Shown here: one piece after another, positions 43,582 through 51,869 of the stretch
Position numbering within the stretch: position 1 is the first letter of the stretch
Layout of the letters: the number at the start of each line of letters is the position of its first letter
From: UBA4421 sp002470275
Lineage (GTDB): Bacteria > Pseudomonadota > Gammaproteobacteria > Pseudomonadales > Azotimanducaceae
Reading direction: 5' to 3'
NCBI GenBank assembly: GCA_913052345.1
Contig: CAJXDR010000004.1
Coordinates: 26,510-90,509 of the forward strand
DNA: 64,000 nucleotides
Notes under the pieces: model-generated
Seen by the model: the letters and a program-made list of their open reading frames with translations, nothing else
Database searches by the model: none
What the model was told of the DNA's origin: nothing
Made by a program: the position numbers and the translations under genes

Positions 43582-44133
43582 CTAGGTCCACTCCTCCATC
43601 CAGTTCACTTGAACTTCCTTTTTCGGCAAGTCCACGGTTAACGCGAACGCTCTCGTAAAGGGAATGAGGTGACTCTTCTCGCCCCCCTCAATCACCATCA
43701 CCGGATGGGCTCCGGTTTCGAATAGTTGTTCGATGCGCCCCAATTGTATGCCCTGCTGGTTGACCACCGTACACCCGATAAGCTCATGCCAGAAATACTC
43801 GTCCTCCTGGGCCTCACCCAGCGCGGCCTTAGAAACCCCGATATGGGTGCCTATCATGTCCCTTGCAGACTCTGGCGCGGAGATCTTTGGCAACCGCACG
43901 AGGAACCCCTCGCGGTACTCGCGCCATTCAACGGTTTCGAGTAAAAACCAGTGGGGCTGTGTCTTATGCTGGAGGTGCCATGGCCGATAGTCGAAGAGAT
44001 TTTCCGGGGGGCTGGTGAAGGACTGGAGGTATTGCCACCCCCTAATGCCGTGGGCCTTACCTAGCCGGCCGACAATGAGTATCGGGTGTTCTGTCGCATC
44101 CGCTCTTGGGAGCGCATCAAGATAGGCGATCAT
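43582..44133 (-). CDS. rimM: Ribosome maturation factor RimM
   Basis: RimM binds S19 and helps mature the 30S head. The 183-residue protein has the N-terminal beta-barrel motif LIVGRLGKAHGIRGWQYLQS. The PRC-barrel half contains EDEYFWHELIGCTVVN and LIPFTRAFALTVDLPKKEV, as in the family. It lies 68 bp after rpsP. That gap can form a perfect 8-bp hairpin, which may lower its translation relative to the ribosomal proteins. Confidence 0.96.
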   Translation of the reverse strand: MIAYLDALPRADATEHPILIVGRLGKAHGIRGWQYLQSFTSPPENLFDYRPWHLQHKTQPHWFLLETVEWREYREGFLVRLPKISAPESARDMIGTHIGVSKAALGEAQEDEYFWHELIGCTVVNQQGIQLGRIEQLFETGAHPVMVIEGGEKSHLIPFTRAFALTVDLPKKEVQVNWMEEWT

Positions 44134-44159
44134 GGAAGCCGCCGCGTTTGTTTGATCTG

Positions 44160-44193
44160 GCGCCTGGCGTGCCGCTAGAGCATTTCCAGGCGC
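44160..44193 (-). promoter_or_regulatory. Hairpin in the rpsP-rimM intergenic region
   Basis: GCGCCTGG at 44160-44167 and CCAGGCGC at 44186-44193 are perfectly complementary, with an 18-nt loop. There is no U-run, so it does not look like a terminator. In E. coli the rimM and trmD cistrons are translated far less than rpsP and rplS because of mRNA structure at this point. A similar translational or mRNA-processing role here is inference. Confidence 0.6.
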
Positions 44194-44201
44194 TGGTGAG
44201 A

Positions 44202-44462
44202 TTATTCCGCAGGGGCGGCTTGCTTGCGCGCCTGGCCGATTAGCTGCTGCACTCGCTCGCTAGGCTTTGCTCCCACGCCGAGCCAATAATCCACGCGCGC
44301 CAAGTCTAGCCTAAGGCCCTCTTCCTGCCCCCTTGCCATGGGGTTGAAGAACCCGACGCGTTCAACAAAACGTCCGTCCCTTGATGCGGCTTTATCAGCC
44401 ACGGTGACATGATAAAAAGGATGTTTTTTCGCGCCATGGCGGGCAAGTCGAATGGTGACCAT
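44202..44462 (-). CDS. rpsP: 30S ribosomal protein S16
   Basis: S16 is an early-assembling 30S protein. The 86-residue product begins MVTIRLARHGAKKHPFYHVT and has SRDGRFVERVGFFNPMARGQ and LDLARVDYWLGVGAKPSERV, fully typical. It is the first gene of the rpsP-rimM-trmD-rplS operon, with its own strong promoter upstream and a GAG-type ribosome site. ffh lies upstream on the same strand, as in E. coli. Confidence 0.98.
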   Translation of the reverse strand: MVTIRLARHGAKKHPFYHVTVADKAASRDGRFVERVGFFNPMARGQEEGLRLDLARVDYWLGVGAKPSERVQQLIGQARKQAAPAE

Positions 44463-44502
44463 ATCTGTCTCAGCTAGCTCTGCGATACTTTAGAGGTCGC
44501 GT

Positions 44503-44530
44503 ATCATAAAGCAACCCAGGCTGCATGCAA
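44503..44530 (-). promoter_or_regulatory. Promoter of the rpsP operon
   Basis: Reading the minus strand, TTGCAT (44530-44525) and TATGAT (44508-44503) are separated by 16 bp, close to the sigma-70 consensus. The predicted transcript start near 44496 is followed by a GC-containing discriminator and lies about 34 nt before rpsP. Confidence 0.7.
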
Positions 44531-44573
44531 CCCTAAGCGACAGGGCGCTCCCGGCTGCCTTTTTAGGACCGGC

Positions 44574-45956
44574 CTAACGACGACGTACTCCGGGGGGCAT
44601 GCCGCTACCAGGCATTTGCATACCCTGCATGCCGCGCATCATGCGCTGCATCCCGCCCTTGCGACTGACCTTCTTCATCATTTTTTGCATTTGCTTATGC
44701 TGCTTGAGCAGGCGATTCACATCCGCTATCTGAGTGCCGCTGCCGGACGCAATGCGCTGTTTCCGAGACGTATTGATCAGGTCCGGGAAACGGCGTTCCT
44801 TGACGGTCATGGAATCGATAATGACCCCCATCTTCTTAAATTGAGCGTCATTGGCCTGAGCCTGGGCGGCAGCAGGGAGCTGTCCCATACCCGGCAGCTT
44901 GTCCAGCATACTGCTCATACCGCCCATGCTCGCCATCTGATCCAGCTGATCGCGAAAATCTTCCAGATCAAATTTGCGTCCCGTCTGCATTTTCTTGGCA
45001 AGCCGCTGGGCCTTACCTTTGTCTACCTTGCGCTCTGCCTCCTCAATGAGACTCAGCACGTCACCCATACCTAGGATGCGAGACGCCACACGATCTGGAT
45101 AGAAGGGCTCTAGGCCATCAGTCTTCTCCCCGATGCCCAGGAATTTAATAGGCTTGCCCGTGATCGTCCTAACGCTGAGGGCCGCCCCCCCTCTTGCATC
45201 ACCATCGGTCTTCGACAGCACCACCCCGGTCAGAGGCAGGGCATCAGCAAATGCCTTTGCCGTATTGGCGGCATCTTGCCCCGTCATCGCATCCACTACG
45301 AAGAGCGTTTCGATCGGTTGCAATGCCCCATGCAGCGCCTGTATTTCGGCCATCATTTCATCATCTATGGCCAGGCGACCTGCAGTATCAACAATGAGAA
45401 CGTCAGCAAGCTGAGCGTTCGCTTGCTTCAATGCTTCCTTGGCGATGGCAACCGGCTGCTGTTCCGCACTCGAGGAAATAAAGGTTGCCCCAACCTCCCG
45501 CGACAGAATTTCCAGCTGTTCGATGGCTGCCGGGCGGTAAACATCCGCACTGACCACGGCGACCTTTTTCTTGTTTCTCTCTTTGAGGAGCCGGGCGAGC
45601 TTAGCTACCAGGGTCGTCTTCCCTGCACCCTGCAGACCTGCCATGAGAATAACGGCCGGCGGTTTGGTAGCTAGGTTCAGCTCATCGTTTGCCGAACCCA
45701 TGATGCGCACCAGCTCAGCGTGGACGATCTTGATAAAGGCTTCACCGGGATTAAGCTGGCTGCCCACATCCTGGCCAAGGGCCGTTTGCTTCACGTTGTC
45801 GGTGAATGTCTTCACTACCGACAGGGCGACATCGGCCTCCAGCAGAGCCATCCTGACATCACGCATGGCATCCGAAATATTGTCTTCGGACAAGCGCGCC
45901 TTGCCGCTAACCTCGCGCAGCGTTTGCGAAAGACGATCAGAGAGCGAATCGAACAT
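44574..45956 (-). CDS. ffh: Signal recognition particle protein Ffh
   Basis: Ffh binds 4.5S RNA and signal sequences and targets membrane proteins to FtsY and the Sec translocon. The 460-residue protein has an N domain and the G domain motifs GLQGAGKTTLVAKLA, DVYRPAAIEQL, DTAGRLAIDDEM and SKTDGDARGGAAL. A methionine-rich M domain follows (HKQMQKMMKKVSRKGGMQRM, then MRGMQGMQMPGSGMPPG). It sits upstream of the rpsP operon, its usual place. Confidence 0.98.
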   Translation of the reverse strand: MFDSLSDRLSQTLREVSGKARLSEDNISDAMRDVRMALLEADVALSVVKTFTDNVKQTALGQDVGSQLNPGEAFIKIVHAELVRIMGSANDELNLATKPPAVILMAGLQGAGKTTLVAKLARLLKERNKKKVAVVSADVYRPAAIEQLEILSREVGATFISSSAEQQPVAIAKEALKQANAQLADVLIVDTAGRLAIDDEMMAEIQALHGALQPIETLFVVDAMTGQDAANTAKAFADALPLTGVVLSKTDGDARGGAALSVRTITGKPIKFLGIGEKTDGLEPFYPDRVASRILGMGDVLSLIEEAERKVDKGKAQRLAKKMQTGRKFDLEDFRDQLDQMASMGGMSSMLDKLPGMGQLPAAAQAQANDAQFKKMGVIIDSMTVKERRFPDLINTSRKQRIASGSGTQIADVNRLLKQHKQMQKMMKKVSRKGGMQRMMRGMQGMQMPGSGMPPGVRRR

Positions 45957-46043
45957 AGGGTTTGATGCTTCCTAATGAAGGATACGGGAGTATATATCGA
46001 ACCATGCCCGGGGCGTAGCGCATTGGACCTGGAGGGCTGCGCT

Positions 46044-47537
46044 TTAGGCGCTACCAGCATCTCCAGCGGGATACAGCTCAGCAAGGGAGACAGAGCGGCC
46101 GTCCGCTCGGACGACTCGGCAGTGCTCTCTTCTCAACAATCGAGGCTCTGGCACCCCGCAGGAGTGCGCGATGGTCTCTACTTCGCGCTGAAGGGCAGCA
46201 GCATAGTTTGCAACGCGCTTGCTTTTCTCGCCCACCACCAGCCCCCGCTGCAGCCTCTCGTCATGGGTCGTGATACCTGTGGGACAGGTATTTTTATTGC
46301 ACTGAAGAGCCTGAATACAGCCCAGCGCAAACATAAAGCCTCGGGCAGAGACCGCAAAGTCACAGCCCATGCTGAGGGCCCAGGCTACCTTGCCTGGGTT
46401 CGTGAGCTTACCGCTGGCGATAATGCGAATACGCTGCCGCAGCCCATGCTTTGTCAGGAGGTCGACCACCAAGGGCAGACTCTCATGTAGGGGTAGCCCC
46501 ATGTAGTCGATCAGACTGGCTGGCGCCGCCCCGGTTCCCCCATCTGCACTATCGATCGTTATAAAGTCGGGTGCGGCATCCACCCCTCGAGCCAGGATTT
46601 TATGGCAAAGCTGTTCAAGCCACTCGCCCTCTCCAATCACCGCTTTGAAGCCCACGGGCTTCCCCGTAAGTTCGCGAATACGCGCGATCATATCAAGCAG
46701 ATCATCGGCGGAATCAATGTCAGGGTGCCTGTTGGGGCTGATGGAACTTTCTCCTGCAGGAATGCCGCGAATAACGCTTATTTCGGGCGTTACCTTTTCA
46801 GCGGGTAAAATGCCCCCCTTCCCAGGTTTCGCCCCTTGGCTGAGCTTGATCTCGAACATTCGCACCTGCTCATGGCTGGCCACCTGCCGCAGTCGGGCCT
46901 CGTCTAGCCGCCCACTGGATCCGCATACGCCGAACTTGGCCGTACCGATCTGAAAAACAATATCTGCTCCTCCTTTGAGGTGCGCCTCCGAGAGCCCTCC
47001 TTCTCCTGTATTCATCCAGATTCCCGCTTCCCGCGCGCCCCGAGATAACGCCAGGGTGGCGGGCTTCGAAATCGCGCCATAGCTCATGCCGGAGATATGA
47101 AAGACAGAGGCCACCGCATAGGGCGTGCGTGCGCCCGGTCCAATAGTGATTGCTGACGTTTTAAGCGCTTCCGACTCGAGCATGGGGTAAGCGCAGTTGG
47201 CGAAGAGCACGGTACCGACCGGCCTAAGGTCTCGGCTTGAGCCAAATGCCACGGTGGTGTCTACAGCCTTCGCGGCTCGATAGACCCAGCTTCTTTCCGC
47301 TCGATTGAAGGGCAGCTCCTCTCGATCCATGGCAAAAAAGTACTGTCGAAAGAATTCGCCCAGGTCCTCGAAGAGGTAGCGAAAGCGGGCCAGCAACGGA
47401 AAGTTTCTGCGCAGGGTGTGGCGGGTTTGGAGCCGGTCTATAAAATAAAGCGCCACCGCAAAAAGAAAAAGCAGGCCGATGCAGGCGATAAAGGCCTGGG
47501 CCATAAAGAATAGGATTTCTCCCGTTAACTGCATCAT
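46044..47537 (-). CDS. Membrane-anchored FMN-binding glutamate-synthase-like protein
   Basis: A 497-residue protein with one N-terminal transmembrane helix (FFMAQAFIACIGLLFLFAVA). A domain matching the central FMN part of glutamate synthase follows: ISGMSYGAISKPATLALSRG, KLSQGAKPGKGGILP, ITIDSADGGTGAAPASLIDY, and the iron-sulfur cysteines in CIQALQCNKNTCPTG. It lacks the N-terminal glutamine amidotransferase domain and has no small subunit gene beside it. It is therefore not a standard GOGAT, and its substrate and nitrogen donor are unknown. GGGAGA precedes the ATG. It sits between ffh and ypjD, which are direct neighbours in many relatives. Confidence 0.88.
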   Translation of the reverse strand: MMQLTGEILFFMAQAFIACIGLLFLFAVALYFIDRLQTRHTLRRNFPLLARFRYLFEDLGEFFRQYFFAMDREELPFNRAERSWVYRAAKAVDTTVAFGSSRDLRPVGTVLFANCAYPMLESEALKTSAITIGPGARTPYAVASVFHISGMSYGAISKPATLALSRGAREAGIWMNTGEGGLSEAHLKGGADIVFQIGTAKFGVCGSSGRLDEARLRQVASHEQVRMFEIKLSQGAKPGKGGILPAEKVTPEISVIRGIPAGESSISPNRHPDIDSADDLLDMIARIRELTGKPVGFKAVIGEGEWLEQLCHKILARGVDAAPDFITIDSADGGTGAAPASLIDYMGLPLHESLPLVVDLLTKHGLRQRIRIIASGKLTNPGKVAWALSMGCDFAVSARGFMFALGCIQALQCNKNTCPTGITTHDERLQRGLVVGEKSKRVANYAAALQREVETIAHSCGVPEPRLLRREHCRVVRADGRSVSLAELYPAGDAGSA

Positions 47538-47714
47538 TTTAAGCTCTCCCTGCTGGCTTGAAGGCCCCTCTTGCCCTACACGTTATCGCGCTCAACGCCT
47601 TAGATGCGTTGCGCTGCGCTCTTTTCGACTTCTTGAGGTTGTGCCACACTTCTCTCACCTTTTGTGGCTCAAAGATAACATCATCATTAGCTCATCGAAC
47701 CTGGAGCAGTGTGA

Positions 47715-48557
47715 ATGCCTGCTGTAGTTCCCACCCTGTCTGCCCTGGCCCTCCTGGGCTACCTCCTGGCCTTTGGTCACCTTTGGCGGTCTTTGCAGCA
47801 CAGCTCGGGCCAACTCGGGATCACTGCTGAGGTACAGAGCACGCTCCTTGGTCCTTCCGTAGCCCTCATCATGCTGTCTGCGGTACTGTGCCACGGGTTT
47901 GCATCGACTTTGTTGATGGTTAAACCGGAGGGCGTTTACTTTTCCCTCCCCTACGTGAGCAATATTATCAGTCTGATTCTGACCCTGATGATCACGGTTA
48001 GCAGCCTTCGTATTCCAACTTCAAGTTTGTTTTTACTCGTCCTTCCCATCGGCGGTTTGCACCTGCTGGCCATCAATCTGCTGTCACCGACAGCCGAAAA
48101 CCTGCTGCCGCTTAGCCGCCAGCTTTTCTTACATATCCTGCTATCCCTCAGCGCATACGCCATTTTGATGGCAGCAGCCCTACACTCTATTTTGCTTGCT
48201 GTCCGGGAATCCTCATTGAAAAAACTGGGCACTCGCCGGCTCATCGTGCTTCCTCCGCTGGAAACCATGGAAGCGCTCCACCTCTTTATGATCTGGAGCG
48301 GGCTTGGCCTGCTCTCGTTATCCATCCTCAGCGGCGTCGTTATTCTAGACGACATGCTGGAACAGCGCCTGGCTCACCACACCTTACTTACCGGCCTCTC
48401 TTGGCTGGTTTACGCGAGCTTCTTGGTGGGCCACTACGTGCTGGGCTGGCGGGGCATCACTGCCGTTCGCTGGAACCTATCCGCCTTTGCGCTCTTGCTC
48501 CTGGGTTACCTGGGCAGCAAATTTGTACTGGAGTATTTACTGTCTAATGGCGCTTGA
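47715..48557 (+). CDS. ypjD: YpjD/CcsA-like inner-membrane protein
   Basis: A 280-residue protein with about eight hydrophobic segments, such as LSALALLGYLLAFGHLW, NIISLILTLMITVSS, LHILLSLSAYAILMAAALHS and FALLLLGYLGSKFVL. The order and the conserved region HILLSLSAYAILMAAALHSI match the cytochrome c assembly (CcsA/HemX-like) family member YpjD, which normally neighbours ffh. Heme handling is suggested by the family but not shown for YpjD. GGAG lies 9 nt before the ATG. The gene overlaps the following corB-like gene by 11 bp. Confidence 0.88.
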   Translation: MPAVVPTLSALALLGYLLAFGHLWRSLQHSSGQLGITAEVQSTLLGPSVALIMLSAVLCHGFASTLLMVKPEGVYFSLPYVSNIISLILTLMITVSSLRIPTSSLFLLVLPIGGLHLLAINLLSPTAENLLPLSRQLFLHILLSLSAYAILMAAALHSILLAVRESSLKKLGTRRLIVLPPLETMEALHLFMIWSGLGLLSLSILSGVVILDDMLEQRLAHHTLLTGLSWLVYASFLVGHYVLGWRGITAVRWNLSAFALLLLGYLGSKFVLEYLLSNGA

Positions 48558-49884
48558 AGATGTCCCCATCATTTACCTCGTCGCCAGCATCCTGGTGTTG
48601 GTCCTAGTCTCTGCTTTTTTCTCCGGCACCGAGACCGCCATGATGGCCCTAAATCGATACCGTCTAAGGCATCTTGCCAAACGTGGGGATCGGGGGGCGC
48701 GGCTGGCCAGCAGGATGCTGCAACGACCGGACCGACTGCTTGGCGTGATTTTGGTGGGCAACAACCTAGTCAATTTTACTGCCGCCACCATCGCCACCGT
48801 CATTGGCATATTACTGCTGGGCGAAACTGGCGTGCTGCTGGCGCCCTGGGTTCTGACCCTCATCTTTCTGATCTTCGCGGAGGTTGCGCCCAAAACCCTC
48901 GCGGCAGAGAGAACCGAGAGCTGGGCCTTCAAAGCGGTCTTCGTGCTGCAGCCCATCGCCCGCGTCCTGCATCCTGCGGTGCTCTTCGTGAACACATTCA
49001 GCAATGCTCTGGTCCGCCCCCTGCTGGGCAGCCAACAACGGCAAGATGACCAGCTGACGACGGATGAGCTGAAAACCGTTGTCGTTGAGGGTGCCACGGC
49101 CGTTGGCGAACGCCAGACCATGCTGGCGCGAATTCTCGATCTGGAGTCCGTCACCGTGGATGACATCATGGTGCCGAGAAGTGAGGTCGTGGGAATCAAT
49201 ATTGATGATGACCTCGGAGAAATCCTAGACATCGCGGCAGCCAGCCAACATACCCTCTTACCTATCTATAAAGAAAATTTCGGCAACGTCATTGGCATCT
49301 TGCACCTGCGTCGGCTTTCCCGGCTATTGCACTCTGACGAAATCACCAAGGCAGATATCCTGCAGCTAACGCGAGAACCCTATTACGTGCCCGAGGCCAC
49401 GCCTCTGCATACACAGCTACTTAATTTCCAAAAGGAAAAGCAGCGGATCGCTCTGGTGGTAGATGAATACGGTGACGTCCAAGGGATCGTTACCCTTGAG
49501 GACATCCTGGAAGAAATCGTCGGGGAATTCACCAGTGATTACGCAGCCAACATGCCAGAGATATCGGCTCAGGAAGACGGATCCTATGTTATCGACGGCA
49601 TGGCGGTCCTGCGAGACATCAACCGAGCACTGCGCTGGGAGTTACCTACTCACGGCCCCAAAACTTTAAACGGACTGGTTCTGGAGCGGCTGGAGATGAT
49701 TCCTGAGTCCAATGTCTGCACTCAGATCGACGCCTATAGGATCGAGACCCTACAGATCAAGGACAACATCATTAAGACCCTGGCCATTAGAGAAATTGGT
49801 CAGGCGTCCCAGGAGGAAGCAGAGGAAGCGCCTCTGCTCTCCGCTAGCGATCCGCAGCCCAGCGCCGATTCATTGCCGAAATAA
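48547..49884 (+). CDS. CorB/HlyC-type CBS-domain transporter (CNNM family)
   Basis: A 445-residue inner-membrane protein of the CNNM/CorB family, implicated in Mg2+/Co2+ resistance or efflux. The DUF21 membrane domain starts with VPIIYLVASILVLVLVSAFF and SGTETAMMALNRYRLRHL, the hallmark of the family. Two CBS domains follow, with VDDIMVPRSEVVGINIDDDL and IALVVDEYGDVQGIVTLEDI. A C-terminal transporter-associated CorC_HlyC domain completes it (GSYVIDGMAVLRDINRAL). The ATG at 48547 overlaps ypjD by 11 bp; the frame is open 20 codons further upstream. Its 3' end overlaps convergent leuA by 41 bp. Confidence 0.92.
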   Translation: MALEDVPIIYLVASILVLVLVSAFFSGTETAMMALNRYRLRHLAKRGDRGARLASRMLQRPDRLLGVILVGNNLVNFTAATIATVIGILLLGETGVLLAPWVLTLIFLIFAEVAPKTLAAERTESWAFKAVFVLQPIARVLHPAVLFVNTFSNALVRPLLGSQQRQDDQLTTDELKTVVVEGATAVGERQTMLARILDLESVTVDDIMVPRSEVVGINIDDDLGEILDIAAASQHTLLPIYKENFGNVIGILHLRRLSRLLHSDEITKADILQLTREPYYVPEATPLHTQLLNFQKEKQRIALVVDEYGDVQGIVTLEDILEEIVGEFTSDYAANMPEISAQEDGSYVIDGMAVLRDINRALRWELPTHGPKTLNGLVLERLEMIPESNVCTQIDAYRIETLQIKDNIIKTLAIREIGQASQEEAEEAPLLSASDPQPSADSLPK

Positions 49885-51535
49885 TGGCGTTCAGGCTGGC
49901 CGTCATGGTGTTGCGACTGAGGCCAATCCCAAAGCAGCGACCCTGGTCATCTCCCTCAATAGACAGGATGCAGATTGCCTGTGCATCGCTGCCGCTCCCC
50001 ATGGACTGTTCCTGGTAGCCGGCAATGACCAAGGGTTCGTTCAGAGTCTCGACCATGGCGTTAACAAAGGCCTCCAGCGGGCCGCTCCCTTCGCCATCGA
50101 TGGTCAAGGTATTGTCCGCTACGCAGACGCGCGCGATGCAGCGTTGATCTTGCTCTTTTCCAGCCAACAGGTCGTAGCTAAGGAGCTGGTAAGGTTCGTC
50201 GTTCACCGCGTAGGTTGTGAGCAGCGCCTGGTAAATTTCATCTGGCTTAACTTCCCGATCGAGCTCTTCTGTCAGCTGCTGCACGCAGCCGCTGAATTCC
50301 ACCAGGAGGTCTCGTGGCAGGGTGAGTCCGAAGTGTTCTTCCAGCAAGAAGCCCACACCACCCTTACCTGACTGACTGTTCACGCGAACGGTTTCCTTAT
50401 AGGAGCCACCCACATCTTCAGGGTCGATAGGAAGATACGGAACCTCCCAATGACTCCTGTCCACCTGCGCCATGCCCTTTTTAATCGCATCTTGGTGGGA
50501 CCCAGAAAAAGCCGTGAACACCAAGTCGCCAGCGTAGGGGTGACGCTCATGGACCGCGAGCTTGTTAACCGCTTCCACGGTTTTACGGATGTCCGGCATG
50601 GCTCGCAAATCCAGCATCGGGTCAACGCCCTGGCTGAATAAATTCATAGCCATGGTGACCAGGTCACAATTACCGGTGCGTTCTCCATTACCGAAGAGCG
50701 TGCCCTCCACGCGCTGGGCACCCGCCATCAAGCCGAGTTCGGTGGCAGCCACGCCCGTGCCACGATCGTTGTGAGTATGCAGGCTGATGACGGCATGCTT
50801 GCGTCGCTCAAAGTGCCGGCAAAACCACTCAATTTGATCCGCATAAATGTTAGGCGTGGACATCTCCACCGTGCTGGGCAGATTAATGATCATGGGGTCT
50901 TCTTCAGACGCGCCCCAGGTATCCGCCACCGCCGTACAAATTTCCGCCGCGAAATCCAGCTCAGTGCCGGTAAAACTTTCTGGCGAGTACTCAAAGGCTG
51001 CATGACCGCTGAAACCAGCAAGCCCCTGCTTCACGATCTCAGTCCCTGATACGGCCAGATCAATAATGCCCTGCCGATCCATTCCAAAGACGACGCGTCG
51101 CTGTAGCTCTGACGTTGAGTTATAGAGGTGGAAGATCACGCTCTTCGCGCCTTCCAGTGCTTCCACCGAGCGTTGAATCAGCTCCTCCCTGGCCTGGCAC
51201 AGAATCTGAACGCTGACGCCATCAGGAATCCTATCCTCCTCAATAATCCGCCGAATAAAATCAAAGTCGGGTTGTGATGCTGCGGGAAAACCAACCTCAA
51301 TTTCAGCGAAGCCAATGGACAGCAACAGCTCCCACATTTGGAGCTTTTCCTCCACCGTCATAGGGTCAATGAGCGCCTGATTACCATCCCGCAAATCCAC
51401 GCTGCACCAGCGCGGAGCCTGGTCAAGAACCTTGCTAGGCCATTGCCTATCTTCAATATCGATGGGTTTGAAGGCGGTGTATTTTTCAAAGGGCATGCTC
51501 CCCTTTGCGCGTCCGCTCGGTATTTGATTCCTCAT
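49844..51535 (-). CDS. leuA: 2-isopropylmalate synthase (type 2)
   Basis: LeuA condenses acetyl-CoA with 2-oxoisovalerate, the committed step to leucine. The 563-residue protein is of the longer type 2 form. The catalytic barrel has CSVDLRDGNQALIDP, GFPAASQPDFDFIR and the metal-binding SLHTHNDRGTGVAATE, followed by GTLFGNGERTGNCDLV. A C-terminal LeuA dimer/regulatory domain (DGEGSGPLEAFVNAMVETL) binds leucine for feedback. Upstream lie a Leu-rich leader peptide and competing hairpins. Its last 41 bp overlap the end of the convergent corB-like gene. A second ATG at 51496 (MPFEKY) is possible. Confidence 0.96.
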   Translation of the reverse strand: MRNQIPSGRAKGSMPFEKYTAFKPIDIEDRQWPSKVLDQAPRWCSVDLRDGNQALIDPMTVEEKLQMWELLLSIGFAEIEVGFPAASQPDFDFIRRIIEEDRIPDGVSVQILCQAREELIQRSVEALEGAKSVIFHLYNSTSELQRRVVFGMDRQGIIDLAVSGTEIVKQGLAGFSGHAAFEYSPESFTGTELDFAAEICTAVADTWGASEEDPMIINLPSTVEMSTPNIYADQIEWFCRHFERRKHAVISLHTHNDRGTGVAATELGLMAGAQRVEGTLFGNGERTGNCDLVTMAMNLFSQGVDPMLDLRAMPDIRKTVEAVNKLAVHERHPYAGDLVFTAFSGSHQDAIKKGMAQVDRSHWEVPYLPIDPEDVGGSYKETVRVNSQSGKGGVGFLLEEHFGLTLPRDLLVEFSGCVQQLTEELDREVKPDEIYQALLTTYAVNDEPYQLLSYDLLAGKEQDQRCIARVCVADNTLTIDGEGSGPLEAFVNAMVETLNEPLVIAGYQEQSMGSGSDAQAICILSIEGDDQGRCFGIGLSRNTMTASLNAIISAMNRRWAADR

Positions 51536-51576
51536 CTTCTCTCTCTTCTTAGGTGGCCGTGTGGCCTTACCTATTC

Positions 51577-51610
51577 AAAACAGGTTTGGACGATTCGCTA
51601 AGTCTACCTG
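51577..51610 (-). terminator. Attenuator hairpin upstream of leuA
   Basis: On the minus strand CAGGT (51610-51606) and GAC (51604-51602) pair with GTC (51591-51589) and ACCTG (51585-51581), followed at once by TTTT. A competing hairpin, CCTG-CACGGT-CAGG (51620-51607), uses the same CAGG bases, so the two are mutually exclusive. This is the layout expected of a transcriptional attenuator downstream of a leader peptide. The stem is modest. Confidence 0.5.
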
Positions 51611-51678
51611 ACCGTGCAGGCTCTGTCGGTTTCGTCCGTTGTAAAAATTTCTGGGTGGGCGAGCCCTGGGGTGTGATG

Positions 51679-51798
51679 TTATCGCCGGAAACCCGGCAGC
51701 AGAGCGAGTAGAGAGACCAGGCAGAGGGACACACAGACCGACCTGGCGATAGCCGAGGTAGAGCGAGCGAAGTGATCTGGGTTGATGTACCTGTTCAT
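51679..51798 (-). CDS. leuL: Leucine-rich leader peptide of leuA
   Basis: A 39-residue frame ending in VCVSLCLVSLLALLPGFRR, with six Leu codons in the last fifteen residues before the stop. It lies 60 nt upstream of two competing hairpins and 144 nt before leuA. This matches a leuL-type leader, in which ribosome stalling at Leu codons when charged tRNA-Leu is scarce prevents termination. A promoter lies so close that the transcript may begin at this ATG. The N-terminal half (MNRYINPDHFARSTSAIARS) is longer than in enteric leuL. Assigned from codon content and position. Confidence 0.7.
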   Translation of the reverse strand: MNRYINPDHFARSTSAIARSVCVSLCLVSLLALLPGFRR

Positions 51799-51804
51799 GC
51801 TGCC

Positions 51805-51832
51805 AATATAAAACTCGAACAATATTTTGCAA
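51805..51832 (-). promoter_or_regulatory. Promoter of the leuL-leuA transcript
   Basis: TTGCAA (51832-51827) and TATATT (51810-51805) with a 16-bp spacer on the minus strand. Only 6 nt separate the -10 box from the leader-peptide ATG at 51798, so the expected start of transcription is at or next to that ATG. Confidence 0.65.
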
Positions 51833-51869
51833 GGCCTTCTTACGCACAAAGTCCGCCTGCCAACGCAAA

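Noticed and set aside
48573..49232. Minus-strand frame of 219 codons opposite the corB-like gene
   Set aside because: Ser/Arg/Thr-rich low-complexity product typical of a shadow frame in GC-biased DNA.
49712..50371. Plus-strand frame of 219 codons opposite the end of leuA
   Set aside because: Spans the 3' ends of two real genes, no ribosome site, no recognisable domain.
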